Positions 18,701 through 27,882 of a stretch of DNA of 64,000 nucleotides are shown here, piece after piece. The notes beneath the pieces were generated by a model. That model had not been told where the DNA came from. It worked only from the letters and a program-made list of their open reading frames with translations, and searched no databases. Made by a program: the position numbers and the translations under genes. Position 1 is the first letter of the stretch, and every line of letters begins with the position of its first letter. This DNA comes from Drouetiella hepatica Uher 2000/2452 (GTDB lineage: Bacteria; Cyanobacteriota; Cyanobacteriia; Elainellales; Elainellaceae): contig JAHHHD010000018.1 of assembly GCA_019359505.1 (NCBI GenBank), positions 53,091-117,090 on the forward strand, given 5' to 3'.

Positions 18701-18743
18701 GGCTTTTTTGTTGCGTGGGTGTTGCCTATGCAACAAAAAAGCC
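18701..18743. repeat. Hairpin upstream of the membrane protein gene
   Basis: Perfect 14-bp arms GGCTTTTTTGTTGC (18701-18714) and GCAACAAAAAAGCC (18730-18743), extended imperfectly on both sides. It could be a transcription terminator or a degraded palindromic element. It lies 50 bp before the next start codon, in the gene-free stretch 18400-18792 that also holds the terminator and family A copy 2. Confidence 0.6.
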
Positions 18744-18792
18744 CTACCTAAGTATCACTACCATTTTTTGAAGCTGAGGAGCTTGTTGAAGG

Positions 18793-20295
18793 ATGAATCT
18801 GCCTGTGGTAATTGAGATTGCGATCGGTTTAGTATTTATCTATCTCACCCTCAGTTTATTAACATCAGAAATTCAAGAACTGATTGCTATCTTGCTTCAG
18901 TGGCGAGCCGAACATCTCAGAAAATCAGTTGAGAATTTACTAACAGGAGAAAATATTGATGATCCGCTCCATCAAAAATTTGTAGATGAGCTGTACGATA
19001 GCCCACTACTGCGATCGCTTAATCAAGAGGCAAAAGGGCTTTTCGCAAACGCTTTTCGCCAAATAACCTATAGCCTGAGCCGTCTCTATCACTCAACTAC
19101 AGGCACTCGAAACATATTTGGTCAACAGAAAAGTGCCCCCTCTTATATCCCCGCAGAGACTTTTTCAGTAGCGCTTTTGCAAAAGCTAAATATTGAACAA
19201 CTTAGCCAGAAAGTAAGTGAGCTAACAGCCCGAAAATTTAGTGAAGAACGGCTGCTACTGCTAAGAAATATCTTGAACGATCTGAGAAATAGCCTGGGCG
19301 ATAATGCGCTTTTAGAAAATGAGTTCAGACACTTGCAGAACTGCCTCCAAGAAAGTATGGATGATTTCATCAGCGGCAGAGCCACGCTGTCTAGCAATAT
19401 CGAGCAGGTTTCAGAACAATTAATTCAATTTATTAACAATACTGAAACCTTGCTAGAGCAGGATCATCCTTGTCAAGAAATTATTCGTAAGCGTCTGCCT
19501 TACGTAAAGCAAATGATTTTGCGGCGGCAACCGGAGCCAACAGTAACAGAAGTTCTTCGCCTCATATTCGACAAAAATATGAGCGAGAAAAGTATGGGCG
19601 CAAGCAGAAGCTCCCTCAAAGCATCTCCTTGTCTAAACAAAATTATCGATAGTTTAGACCGAGAATCGCCTGAACTGATCAAGCAGGTGAGCGATTTGCC
19701 CGAACATTTGAAGCAAAATCTGTTGTCTCTGGCAGAGCAATCTCGGCTAAAGGCAGAAAGTCTTGAAGCTGAGGTGCGGCAGCTAGAAACTGAGGTAGCA
19801 AATTGGTTCGATCAGTCCATGGAACGTGCTTCTGGCGTTTATAAGCGCAATGCCAAAGGGGTGGCTCTGCTCATTGGTCTGCTGGTGGCTCTGCTGATCA
19901 ATGCCGACACTCTGCACATGATGAGTCGTCTATCTAAAGACAGCCTGTTGCGTGAAACCATTGCTCAAGCAGCAAACCAAACCGTTCAAACCGCTACGGT
20001 ACCAAACAACTTACCGCCTGAGCAAGCTGCGGATGCAAGCGGAGCTAAATTAGAAAGCGTCAAGAATTCCGTAAACAAAGCTCTGGATGAAATCCCGCTA
20101 CCGATCGGCTGGGATACTGTCAATACCCAACAACAAGAAATTGCCGATCGCCAATGGTCAATTCCATTCCTGCAGCGGGCGATCGGCTGGGGTGTCACCG
20201 GAGTTGCGCTATCTATGGGTGCCTCTTTCTGGTATGACCTGCTGCAACGGGTGATTCAAGTCCGTGGGACAGGTGGCAGACCAAACGACAGATAG
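18793..20295 (+). CDS. Uncharacterised membrane-anchored coiled-coil protein
   Basis: 500 residues. Three hydrophobic stretches: N-terminal IEIAIGLVFIYLTLSLLTS, a central GVALLIGLLVALLINADTL (about 355-375) and a C-terminal AIGWGVTGVALSMGASFWYDLL. Between the first two lies a long charged helical region with a probable coiled coil (LSLAEQSRLKAESLEAEVRQ, about 310-345). The C-terminus VIQVRGTGGRPNDR is basic. I recognise no named family; the layout (TM, large cytoplasmic helical domain, TM, periplasmic loop, TM) suggests a scaffold or envelope-associated protein. Single gene, convergent with glgA. Confidence 0.75.
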   Translation: MNLPVVIEIAIGLVFIYLTLSLLTSEIQELIAILLQWRAEHLRKSVENLLTGENIDDPLHQKFVDELYDSPLLRSLNQEAKGLFANAFRQITYSLSRLYHSTTGTRNIFGQQKSAPSYIPAETFSVALLQKLNIEQLSQKVSELTARKFSEERLLLLRNILNDLRNSLGDNALLENEFRHLQNCLQESMDDFISGRATLSSNIEQVSEQLIQFINNTETLLEQDHPCQEIIRKRLPYVKQMILRRQPEPTVTEVLRLIFDKNMSEKSMGASRSSLKASPCLNKIIDSLDRESPELIKQVSDLPEHLKQNLLSLAEQSRLKAESLEAEVRQLETEVANWFDQSMERASGVYKRNAKGVALLIGLLVALLINADTLHMMSRLSKDSLLRETIAQAANQTVQTATVPNNLPPEQAADASGAKLESVKNSVNKALDEIPLPIGWDTVNTQQQEIADRQWSIPFLQRAIGWGVTGVALSMGASFWYDLLQRVIQVRGTGGRPNDR

Positions 20296-20309
20296 CGGCA
20301 TAGGTGCGC

Positions 20310-21764
20310 TTAAACTAATTCAGGAAATTTGCTGCCCGTATCGGCGATCCCTTGCTCTCCAGCGTCCTGAGATGGTATAGCGACTTCGGGCAAACCCAAG
20401 AGCCGTCGATAGGTTTTGACATACTCTGCTGCCGACTGATCCCAACCAAAGTTTTTAGCCATGCCGCGCTGCTGGAGCTTACGCCAGTCTGCCTTAAACT
20501 GGAACCCTTCCCAAGCTCGTACCATGCAGGTATACAAATCTAGCGGCTCATAGCGATCGAAGCAGTAACCCGTGCCGCTATCGGTAACAGGAACAAAGTG
20601 CTTAACGGTATCCACCAGACCGCCCGTTCGCCGCACAATGGGCACACAGCCATAGCGCAACGCCAAAAGCTGGCTAATGCCGCAAGGTTCAAACCGAGAA
20701 GGCATCAAGAAGGCATCTGTCCCGGCGTAGATGCGGCGGGCAAGTGTATCGTTGTGCAGCAGGTAGGCTGACACTCGACCTGGATAGCGAGATGCCAACT
20801 GCCACAATTCGGTTTCGTAGTAACGATCGCCTGTACCCAGCACCACAAACTGAGCGTCTGTGTAGGCAATGAAGCGATCGATCATCTGGAGTACGAGGTC
20901 TAAACCCTTTTGCTCGACCAACCGCGACACCATGCCAATTAAGAAAGCGCCGGAGTTTACCTCCAGCCCCAGCTCTTCTTGAAGAGCGATTTTATTGTTG
21001 GCCCTGATATCCAGAGTCTCTGCGGTGTAGTTGTAAGGGATGCCGCGATCGGTTGCGGGATCATACAGATCGCGATCGATACCATTCAGAATACCCACCG
21101 TTTTGCCGCTGATGAAAGACAGCAAGCCATCTAAATTTTCACCATAGGCGGGGGTGCGAATCTGCTCGGCATAGGTAGGCGATACGGTCGTTACCAGATC
21201 GGCAAACTGCACGGCAGCCGCCATTGTGTTATGTCCCTGCATATACCAGGGGCACCAGGTGATCTGTTCCAGTCGCCACCGCCAAGGACCTTGATACGCT
21301 AGGTTATGGATCGTAAAGACCGTAGCAATATCCGGTGTTTCGTGCATCCAGACTGGAATCATGCCCGTGTGCCAATCGTGGCAATGTACAATCTCAGGCC
21401 GCCAGGAATAGGTACGGCAAAACTCAGTTGCGCCATTAGCAAATAGCGTGAACCGCCAATCTTCACCTTCTCCAGAATAGACACGTCGAGGTGCAAAGGA
21501 AGGATGGCTGAATAAGTAGAGAGGAACATCGGTTCCAGGCAGAACGCCTTCAAAGACGCTAATCTCTTGAAACATTGCCGAGCCTTCCCAGACAGGCAGC
21601 TTGGGGATCTTCATCTTGTCTGGCAGAAAGCCATAGTAGGGCATGAAGATCCGGACATCATGTCCCATGGCTCGCAGCACTTTGGGTAAAGCGCCAACCA
21701 CATCTCCCATACCGCCTACTTTGGCGACAGGAACTGCTTCTGCCGCAACAAACAGAATTCGCAT
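20310..21764 (-). CDS. glgA: Glycogen synthase (ADP-glucose type, GT5)
   Basis: Elongates alpha-1,4-glucan from ADP-glucose. 484 residues, normal for bacterial GlgA. The N-terminal FVAAEAVPVAKVGGMGDVVG carries the K-V-G-G-M/L nucleotide-sugar loop. Also visible are HCHDWHTGMIPVWM and TIHNLAYQG (GT-B N-lobe), and the C-lobe EPCGISQLLALRYGCVPIVR containing the catalytic E-x7-E region. It is preceded by a single-gene promoter region and lies convergent with the membrane protein gene. The C-terminal 15 residues are variable and unremarkable. Confidence 0.97.
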   Translation of the reverse strand: MRILFVAAEAVPVAKVGGMGDVVGALPKVLRAMGHDVRIFMPYYGFLPDKMKIPKLPVWEGSAMFQEISVFEGVLPGTDVPLYLFSHPSFAPRRVYSGEGEDWRFTLFANGATEFCRTYSWRPEIVHCHDWHTGMIPVWMHETPDIATVFTIHNLAYQGPWRWRLEQITWCPWYMQGHNTMAAAVQFADLVTTVSPTYAEQIRTPAYGENLDGLLSFISGKTVGILNGIDRDLYDPATDRGIPYNYTAETLDIRANNKIALQEELGLEVNSGAFLIGMVSRLVEQKGLDLVLQMIDRFIAYTDAQFVVLGTGDRYYETELWQLASRYPGRVSAYLLHNDTLARRIYAGTDAFLMPSRFEPCGISQLLALRYGCVPIVRRTGGLVDTVKHFVPVTDSGTGYCFDRYEPLDLYTCMVRAWEGFQFKADWRKLQQRGMAKNFGWDQSAAEYVKTYRRLLGLPEVAIPSQDAGEQGIADTGSKFPELV

Positions 21765-21929
21765 ACTAATCTCTCCGTGCCCCGCAATGGATCAAGCCTG
21801 AACGATTAACCTTGCCTAGAGCTGAGGTTCCTGTCCAATCTTTAATCAATCTACAGCAAAGTTGGAACAAAAGTTGACGTTCTCTACTGCTTGATCGAAC
21901 TATTACGACTCGGAATCCGACGATCGCCC

Positions 21930-22886
21930 CTAGCGCTGAACTTCGGTAAAAATTTGCTCCAGAATTTCGGTAGCTCCCTCAGCTCGAAGCTGCTGGGCAA
22001 GCTGAATGCCGATCGCCTCAGCATTGACAGCCAGCCCGGTGAGCGTACCTTTCACAAACTTCTGACCATCCACACTAGAAACCATGCCTACTAAGGTCAG
22101 TGAATCACCCTCTAGGGTTGTATTCACGCCGATTGGCACCTGACAGCCGCCTTCTAGCTCCCGCAAGAACGATCGCTCGGCATAGCAGCGTTGCGCCGTA
22201 GGCTGATGTTCCAAGACCTTCAGCAACGCCAGAATTTCGGGATCTTCGGTGCGACACTCGATTCCCAATGCACCCTGACCTACCGCATGCAGCGAAATCT
22301 CTGGGGAGATGATCTGGTGGATGCGATCGCTCATCTCTAGCCGATGCAAACCCGCTGCCGCTAAAATAATCGCGTCATATTCGCCAGAATCCAGCTTTTG
22401 CAGCCGCGTGTTCAAATTGCCGCGAATATCTTTGAAGCTGAAATGGGGAAAATGGTGCCGAAGCTGCGCCAGTCGCCGTAGAGAGGAGGTGCCAATCACG
22501 GCTCCCTCTGGCAGTGTTTCAAGCTGCTTGTCCTGATGTTTGGCATGGACTACTAAGGCATCCGCCGGATCTTCTCGCTCGGTCACACAGCCCAGCATCA
22601 GTCCTTCAGGCAGGTGGGTGGGCAAATCCTTAAGAGAGTGAACGGCAAAATCTGTTTCACCCTTCAGCATTCCTGTTTCTAGCTCTTTGGTAAATAGACC
22701 CTTGTCGCCAATTTTGGCTAGCGCCACGTCCAGAATCTTGTCGCCCTGCGTGCTCATAGCATGGACTTCAAAGGTGCGATCGGCAAAATGTTTTTGCAGC
22801 TGTGCTTGCACCCAATGGGTTTGTACTAGGGCAAGCTGGCTTTTGCGAGAACCAATGCGAATGGGGCGGGGAGGACTAGCAACCAT
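21930..22886 (-). CDS. hemC: Porphobilinogen deaminase (hydroxymethylbilane synthase)
   Basis: Condenses four porphobilinogen units into hydroxymethylbilane for haem and chlorophyll synthesis. 318 residues. The N-terminal [24 protein letters not shown] and [11 protein letters not shown] are signature blocks. GTSSLRR and [10 protein letters not shown] follow, and [10 protein letters not shown] carries the Cys that anchors the dipyrromethane cofactor. The Asp catalytic residue lies in VHSLKD. Single gene, co-oriented with glgA. Confidence 0.98.
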   Translation of the reverse strand: MVASPPRPIRIGSRKSQLALVQTHWVQAQLQKHFADRTFEVHAMSTQGDKILDVALAKIGDKGLFTKELETGMLKGETDFAVHSLKDLPTHLPEGLMLGCVTEREDPADALVVHAKHQDKQLETLPEGAVIGTSSLRRLAQLRHHFPHFSFKDIRGNLNTRLQKLDSGEYDAIILAAAGLHRLEMSDRIHQIISPEISLHAVGQGALGIECRTEDPEILALLKVLEHQPTAQRCYAERSFLRELEGGCQVPIGVNTTLEGDSLTLVGMVSSVDGQKFVKGTLTGLAVNAEAIGIQLAQQLRAEGATEILEQIFTEVQR

Positions 22887-23023
22887 TTGTGAAGCGATGT
22901 TTAGAAAAACGTCGAAATGTTGAGTGGGAGGCAGATCTATCTGCTTAATTAGCTTAGCGCAGCAGGGGACAGTCGAGAAATTGCTTCCCAGATATATTCA
23001 AGATGTATTTAGTAGATCACCGA

Positions 23024-23110
23024 TTAGGGTTTTGTGGCGCGCGGAGCGCGCCACAAAACCCTAAAAGCTGGATTTCAAAGGCGCTCTGCGCCTTTGAAAT
23101 CCAGCTTTTA
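23024..23110. repeat. Double perfect hairpin element
   Basis: Two abutting perfect stem-loops. The first has 19-bp arms (23024-23042 and 23046-23064) with a GGA loop; the second has 23-bp arms (23062-23084 and 23088-23110) with a TCT loop. They share the trinucleotide TAA. Both apices read GCGC-N3-GCGC. It sits between hemC and the glycosyltransferase gene, which are co-directional. Confidence 0.85.
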
Positions 23111-23143
23111 GAAAAAATTAGGAGGACTTTGCAATCTCTGATA

Positions 23144-24070
23144 TTAGCTAATCTGCTGCTCAGCATATGCCGCATACACGCCCTTGACGTTGTACCAGTT
23201 GAGAAAAATGCGGGCAATTTCTAGTGCCAGCTGAGGCTTGCCTTGGTCAATTAGCCATTGCAGCAGGGGCGCTAGCGATCGCTCATTCAGCAGACCTCCC
23301 AGAGACAATACGCCCCACAGAATCCGGTGCAGCCAGGTCATCTGGATCATCAGGCGCACGTTCCAGGTCGGATGTTTTTGGTAAAACAGCACTCCCATCC
23401 GACCTCGCTGGATCTCTTGGTCAATCAGGCGATCGATCTGATTCAGAGCAAACGGCGGATGCCAATGATAGCCAACCGCTTCAGGGCATTTGATCAGCTT
23501 TAGCCCCAGCTTTTTCAGACGCACGCCCAGCTCCAGATCTTCCCAGCCGTAGAGCTGAAAGCCCGTGTCAAACAGCCCGGCTTGCTCTAGCCACTTACGG
23601 GCGATCGCCACATTGCCCGTGGCAAAATATGCCCGCGAGTAGTCGGTAATTTTGAATGGCTCTGAAGTGGGATCGTCAAAATTGCAGGTGTTAATGACGC
23701 TGCCGTAGGTAAAAAGGCGATCGCTTCCCCATTCTTTCTCGCCAGCAAGCAGCGCATTGGCGTGGGCTTGCAGAAAAACCTCTGTCACCACCAGATCGCT
23801 ATCTATAAAAATAATCAGGTCGCCCTTGGCTTTTTCCACACCCAGGTTCCTAGCTGCTGCCGCGCCCTGATGATCTTGCCGGAAAAGCTGGAGATGGGGA
23901 AATGCAGGATTATCCTGAAGCCATGCTACCGTGCCGTCCGTAGAGCCATCATCGACTACTACAATTTCGTAGTCGATCGGACTTGCCAACTCCTGCTTTT
24001 CTAGTGCCTTTAGACACTTTTCCAGAATAGGCTGGCGATTGTAAGTAGGAATCACAATACTGAAAAACAT
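23144..24070 (-). CDS. Family 2 glycosyltransferase
   Basis: 308 residues. GT-A fold with FSIVIPTYNR at the N-terminus, YEIVVVDDGSTDGTV and the metal-binding DxD-type FIDSDLVV (about 92-96). The acceptor-site region GWEDLELGVRLKKLG carries the ED motif of inverting GT2 enzymes. Substrate sugar and acceptor are unknown; such genes generally act in cell-surface polysaccharide or glycolipid synthesis. No transmembrane helix is obvious. The 3' end lies 34 bp from the double hairpin element. Confidence 0.92.
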   Translation of the reverse strand: MFFSIVIPTYNRQPILEKCLKALEKQELASPIDYEIVVVDDGSTDGTVAWLQDNPAFPHLQLFRQDHQGAAAARNLGVEKAKGDLIIFIDSDLVVTEVFLQAHANALLAGEKEWGSDRLFTYGSVINTCNFDDPTSEPFKITDYSRAYFATGNVAIARKWLEQAGLFDTGFQLYGWEDLELGVRLKKLGLKLIKCPEAVGYHWHPPFALNQIDRLIDQEIQRGRMGVLFYQKHPTWNVRLMIQMTWLHRILWGVLSLGGLLNERSLAPLLQWLIDQGKPQLALEIARIFLNWYNVKGVYAAYAEQQIS

Positions 24071-24163
24071 ATTGAAACGCTGGGAGAAATAAGTTTGCTC
24101 ACCGCAATCCTAGCGCTGGGTGTGGGGATTTAATGCTGGGTGTGGGGATCTAGTCAGGAGGAA

Positions 24164-24613
24164 TTAGCTGGCGATCGTTAATTCACCCACCATGCCCGCC
24201 TCAGTATGTCCGGGAATTGGACAGCGTAGCTGATAGGTTCCAGGCTTCATGGGAATAAACACCCATTCAGCGGTCGTTCCCGGCCTTAGCTCCAATTCGC
24301 TAATGGCTCCCTTAATTTCAACATTGCCTGCATCGACTTTCTGGCTCCAGATGACGCTGGCGAAATCCTTTGCCGTGAAGTAGTGCTTCATAGAGCTGGG
24401 ATTACTCAAAATGAGCTTGTAGCGTTTGCCTGCCTCAAAAGTCATTTGGTTTGGCTCAAACACAAGCTGATCGTTTGCGTTGCTCAAATGCACCTGAACT
24501 TCGATCGGAAGCTGCTGACTAGGGGCAAGGGCAGCGATCGCCTCTCCTCCACCGACCATGAATCCCATTAGCATCACAAACACAAAACCGAGCCAAGCCC
24601 AACGCCACAACAT
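24164..24613 (-). CDS. Exported cupredoxin (plastocyanin/azurin-like)
   Basis: 149 residues with an N-terminal signal segment (WLGFVFVMLMGFMVGGGEAIA). A cupredoxin fold is shown by MTFEAGKRYKLILSNPS, then MKHYFTAKDF with the first Cu-ligand His. The C-terminal loop LRCPIPGHTEAGMVG holds the Cys, His and Met of a type 1 copper site. It is probably a periplasmic or lumenal electron carrier, distinct from PetE by its long insertion between strands. Single gene. Confidence 0.87.
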   Translation of the reverse strand: MLWRWAWLGFVFVMLMGFMVGGGEAIAALAPSQQLPIEVQVHLSNANDQLVFEPNQMTFEAGKRYKLILSNPSSMKHYFTAKDFASVIWSQKVDAGNVEIKGAISELELRPGTTAEWVFIPMKPGTYQLRCPIPGHTEAGMVGELTIAS

Positions 24614-24658
24614 AGTAGTTCTACATAAAACTTCTCACCTATCAGATTAGATCTAGAT

Positions 24659-24739
24659 TAGACCTCTTGCAAACTAGGTTTAGTGGGGGCGCAGCCCCCG
24701 CTAAACCTGATCCCAAAACTTTAATCTGCAAGAGGTCTA
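24659..24739. mobile_element. 81-bp MITE-like element
   Basis: Perfect 13-bp terminal inverted repeats TAGACCTCTTGCA / TGCAAGAGGTCTA. An internal palindrome has arms AGGTTTAG and CTAAACCT around GGGGGC-GCA-GCCCCC (one mismatch). TA occurs at both ends, the usual target of mariner/IS630-type MITEs. It encodes nothing. Only one copy is seen in this window. Confidence 0.65.
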
Positions 24740-24800
24740 TTGGTGCAGAAATAGAGGTTGGTAAAAGAGATGGATATATTACAGCCTCAAGTTCTCTGCC

Positions 24801-25613
24801 CTAACCTCTAGACCTAATCTCTCCTAATGTTGCCGGATGGGGGCGATCGCTCGGTCGATCTGCCACCAGACAATAGGGCTTACGGTAGCTCAAAGGCATC
24901 TCTAGAGCGTGTTTCTCCAAAAAGGCAGAGTCATTCATCACGGCTGAAGTCTCGCCATCATAGACAATTTGCCCGTGGCTGAGGACAATGGTGCGGCTGC
25001 ACAGCTCTAGCGCCAGATCTAAATCATGAGTAGCAATGAGTTGAGTCAGGGGCAGGTTAGCCAGCAGGCTAATCAACTGCCGTCGCGATCGCGGATCGAG
25101 CTGGGCTGAGGGTTCGTCCAAAACTAGCACCTGCGGCTGCATTGCCAAGACCCCGGCGATCGCCACCCGTTTTTTCTCACCGCCCGACAGATTTCCGGCA
25201 ATGCGATCAGCATATAGCTCTGGCTCCAGCCCCACGGCATACATGGCGTGCCGCGCTCGGTGAGTTAAATCAGACTTGCTTAACCCCTGATTCATCAGCC
25301 CGAATGTAATGTCTTCCCAAACCGTTGGCATGAAAATCTGGTCATCTGGATTCTGGAAGACAATGCCGACAAAATTGCGCACATCCCTTAAGTTTTTTTG
25401 CACGACGGGCAATTCGCCAATGACGACCTCCCCAATCTGAGGCAGCAAAATTCCGTTGAGATGAAGCAAAAAGGTTGACTTTCCAGAGCCGTTTGCGCCG
25501 ACGATCGCCACTTTTTCAGTTGCGGCAATAGAGAGGTGAATGTTTCTCAGCGCCTCATGCCCATCAGGGTAGGCATAGCTAAGCTGGCGAATGAAAATGG
25601 GGTTGTGATGCAT
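24801..25613 (-). CDS. cbiO: Cobalt/nickel importer ATP-binding subunit
   Basis: ATPase of an energy-coupling-factor importer for Co2+ or Ni2+. 270 residues. Walker A is GANGSGKSTFLLHLNG, the Q-loop is in VFQNPDDQIF, the signature is NLSGGEKKRVAIAG, and Walker B plus catalytic Glu are in VLVLDEPSAQLDP; the switch His is in IATHDLDL. The gene is the last of a co-directional cluster starting at 27633 (M, N-like, Q, O). Confidence 0.95.
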   Translation of the reverse strand: MHHNPIFIRQLSYAYPDGHEALRNIHLSIAATEKVAIVGANGSGKSTFLLHLNGILLPQIGEVVIGELPVVQKNLRDVRNFVGIVFQNPDDQIFMPTVWEDITFGLMNQGLSKSDLTHRARHAMYAVGLEPELYADRIAGNLSGGEKKRVAIAGVLAMQPQVLVLDEPSAQLDPRSRRQLISLLANLPLTQLIATHDLDLALELCSRTIVLSHGQIVYDGETSAVMNDSAFLEKHALEMPLSYRKPYCLVADRPSDRPHPATLGEIRSRG

Positions 25614-25638
25614 CTATGGGGCAATCTGGCGATAAATC

Positions 25639-26412
25639 TTATAAAAAGTATACAACCTGACCCAAGAGCAGCAATATAACCCAAGTTACGATCGCCCAAC
25701 GGTCTTGCAATCGCCCTTGAGGGCATTCGATGGTAGGAGGCAGCCCCGTGTAGCCGCGCGACAGCATAGCATGATGCACCCGTTCTCCTCGCTCATAGGT
25801 GCGAATAAACAGGGAGCCAATCATGTTACCTGTCACCAACCGTTTTCCTCTAGCGGTGCTTAGAAGGTTGCGGGAAGCCGCCGCCCGACGCATGGTGGCA
25901 AACTCTTCTATCAGTACGCCAATGTAACGATACATCGACGCAAGAATGGCAACCAGTAAGGAGGGCATCTTTAATTCTGCTAAGGCATGGAGCAATGCCG
26001 GAATTGAGGTAGTCAGCACCAGCAAATTCAGCATCAGCAAACAAAGCAGCGCTTTGGTCGTCACGCTGCCCAAAACTGCCAGCCCTACACTGGTGATCTG
26101 GAGCCAGCCCCACTGCCACAGCACTGTTCCGCCGCCGCGAAACAGAGTGCCCAACAGCACAACGCTGATAAAGCTCGACTCCACGGCAACCCGTTTCAGC
26201 AAAACTGACAGCGCGGCGCGACTGAGGATAATCAAACCCATCAACCCTACAGCATAGATTAGCCAGGTTCCCCAACGTTCATTGGGCGTGAGAGCCGTTG
26301 CAAAAACGAATAGAAGGGCGAAAAGTACTCGCGTTCGAGGAGCCAGCCCATGCCAGGGAGTATTGCCCTGACTGTTGACATCAAGCTGGAACGCCCCGAT
26401 GTGTAGCAGCAT
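25639..26412 (-). CDS. cbiQ: Cobalt/nickel importer transmembrane coupling subunit
   Basis: 257 residues with five or so membrane helices. The coupling-helix motifs typical of EcfT/CbiQ are present: MRRAAASRNLL (A-R-G-like motif 1) and YERGERVHHAMLSRGYTG (motif 2, ending in ARG-type MxxRGY). ATG at 26412 is preferred over TTG at 26427. The 5' end is 29 bp after the CbiN-like gene and the 3' end 25 bp before cbiO, consistent with one operon. Confidence 0.93.
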   Translation of the reverse strand: MLLHIGAFQLDVNSQGNTPWHGLAPRTRVLFALLFVFATALTPNERWGTWLIYAVGLMGLIILSRAALSVLLKRVAVESSFISVVLLGTLFRGGGTVLWQWGWLQITSVGLAVLGSVTTKALLCLLMLNLLVLTTSIPALLHALAELKMPSLLVAILASMYRYIGVLIEEFATMRRAAASRNLLSTARGKRLVTGNMIGSLFIRTYERGERVHHAMLSRGYTGLPPTIECPQGRLQDRWAIVTWVILLLLGQVVYFL

Positions 26413-26441
26413 GAATGACTTCGCCAATGAGTGGAGCAGGA

Positions 26442-26810
26442 TTAGTGAGAATGGCGATCGGGAAAATCTGGGTCTACAGCCTTATTGGATGAACCCTTCA
26501 CCAGCAACTTCCCGGCTCCCCAAGCCAGCCCAAATGCCGCCAATGTTCCAATTAAACCTGCGAGGGGTGTGGCTACCGCTTCAGGGACACCTCGCAATGC
26601 GTACTCTTCAAAGATTCCATAGAACGGCAGCTTTTTTGCCGGGGTGTCCGTCTGTGCCTGGTTATCAAATCCGAGATCTTGAGAGACTCGATCGAGTCCA
26701 TCGGGGTCACTACTGGCAAAGGGTGAGAAAAACACGGCGATCGCCAGAGCTGCACCTAGCCCCACCAGCACAAAAGCGCCGTTTCGCGCTTGATTAGGAT
26801 GATCAGTCAT
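26442..26810 (-). CDS. CbiN-like (PDGLE-domain) subunit
   Basis: 122 residues with two membrane helices (FVLVGLGAALAIAVFFSPFA and ATPLAGLIGTLAAFGLAWGA). Between them is SSDPDGLDRVSQDLGF, the PDGLE-type motif of the CbiN/NikN accessory subunit that supports metal loading of CbiM. Position between cbiM and cbiQ supports this. Metal specificity (Co versus Ni) is not decided by the sequence. Confidence 0.85.
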   Translation of the reverse strand: MTDHPNQARNGAFVLVGLGAALAIAVFFSPFASSDPDGLDRVSQDLGFDNQAQTDTPAKKLPFYGIFEEYALRGVPEAVATPLAGLIGTLAAFGLAWGAGKLLVKGSSNKAVDPDFPDRHSH

Positions 26811-26892
26811 CAGCTTTACTCCTTGCTAGCGTACTGTTAATTTTCTACATACCAGATGCTTTTTCGCTGTGCCATTCAATCTCTGCACCACT

Positions 26893-27633
26893 CTATCTCT
26901 GCACCAAAGAGCGAGGCAAGGGCGATCGCTGCGGCGGGTCATACAGCAAATCTGGGCGAACCTTCCATACGTAGCTTGTCGCCATCAGCGTAATGATCGC
27001 TTCACCGATGCCAATCAAAATATGCCAACCCAGCATTGCTGTTAAAGCCACTGCAAGCGGAACGGTGCCGGAGAGGGCAAGCTGAATTGCAGTTGCGACA
27101 GAGGCGATCACTACACTTGTCCAGGAAGCGATCGTCACTCCAAAGCTCATGCCTCGCCAACTGTTAAACCCAAGCGATGAACGCAGGACTTTATACAAGT
27201 AGTAGCCGCCGAAGGTGCCAATGAGTCCCATGTTAAAAACATTGGCTCCCAGTACAGTCAGTCCTCCATCTTGAAACAAGGCTGCCTGGACGATAAATAC
27301 CACTGTCATGACGAGTGTGCCAGCCCAAGGTCCCAACAACACACCAGCCAGGGTGCCGCCTAGCAAGTGACCTGATGTACCTCCTGGAATGGGGAAATTA
27401 ATCATCTGAGCGGCAAAGATAAAGGCAGCGCAGACCCCCATCAAAGGAACAGTTTGATCTTGACGTTCGCCTTTGACTCTATCTAGCGCTGTCGCAATCA
27501 AGGCGATCGCGATCCCCCATGTCACCAAACTTACAGGCAAACTTAAAAAACCATCTGGAATATGCAGCGCTAGCTGTGGAAACAGCATCTCATGCAGCGA
27601 ACCTCTAAAAATTGAACCTGCAAAATTACTCAT
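26893..27633 (-). CDS. cbiM: Cobalt/nickel importer substrate-binding membrane subunit
   Basis: 246 residues, six or seven membrane helices. The hallmark HIPDGFLSLPVSLVTWGIA lies at about residue 24, and FPIPGGTSGHLLGGTLAGVL is the second conserved block. In known CbiM/NikM the metal is bound by the amino-terminal Met-His, so a His at position 24 preceded by ALAL-type residues implies N-terminal processing or a different arrangement. The ATG at 27633 has a GGAG six bases upstream; ATG at 27588 is an alternative. First gene of the M-N-Q-O cluster. No cobalamin riboswitch was recognised in the 249-bp upstream gap. Confidence 0.93.
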   Translation of the reverse strand: MSNFAGSIFRGSLHEMLFPQLALHIPDGFLSLPVSLVTWGIAIALIATALDRVKGERQDQTVPLMGVCAAFIFAAQMINFPIPGGTSGHLLGGTLAGVLLGPWAGTLVMTVVFIVQAALFQDGGLTVLGANVFNMGLIGTFGGYYLYKVLRSSLGFNSWRGMSFGVTIASWTSVVIASVATAIQLALSGTVPLAVALTAMLGWHILIGIGEAIITLMATSYVWKVRPDLLYDPPQRSPLPRSLVQR

Positions 27634-27882
27634 ATTGCTCCATATTGCTTCAGACGCCCTATTTTAGACAGGAGCATAGCTAGAGAGGGTATTTAAACTC
27701 ACGCTCAGACACAATCTCAGGTATTCCCGTCGAATTCAATCCCCTTGGGGGGGATATTTGGACGACATTTTTAAGAAGGGGTGCGAAACATTTAGAGGGC
27801 ATATCATAAAAATATTGTTTTGGAGTGGACTATCTGTGTTCTAGTGAGCTACCATAAGCGATTGTGAGTTTTAAAAGATCCC

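Noticed and set aside
27634..27882. Cobalamin riboswitch upstream of cbiM
   Set aside because: No B12-box-like GCCACTG segment or matching conserved cores seen on the minus strand.
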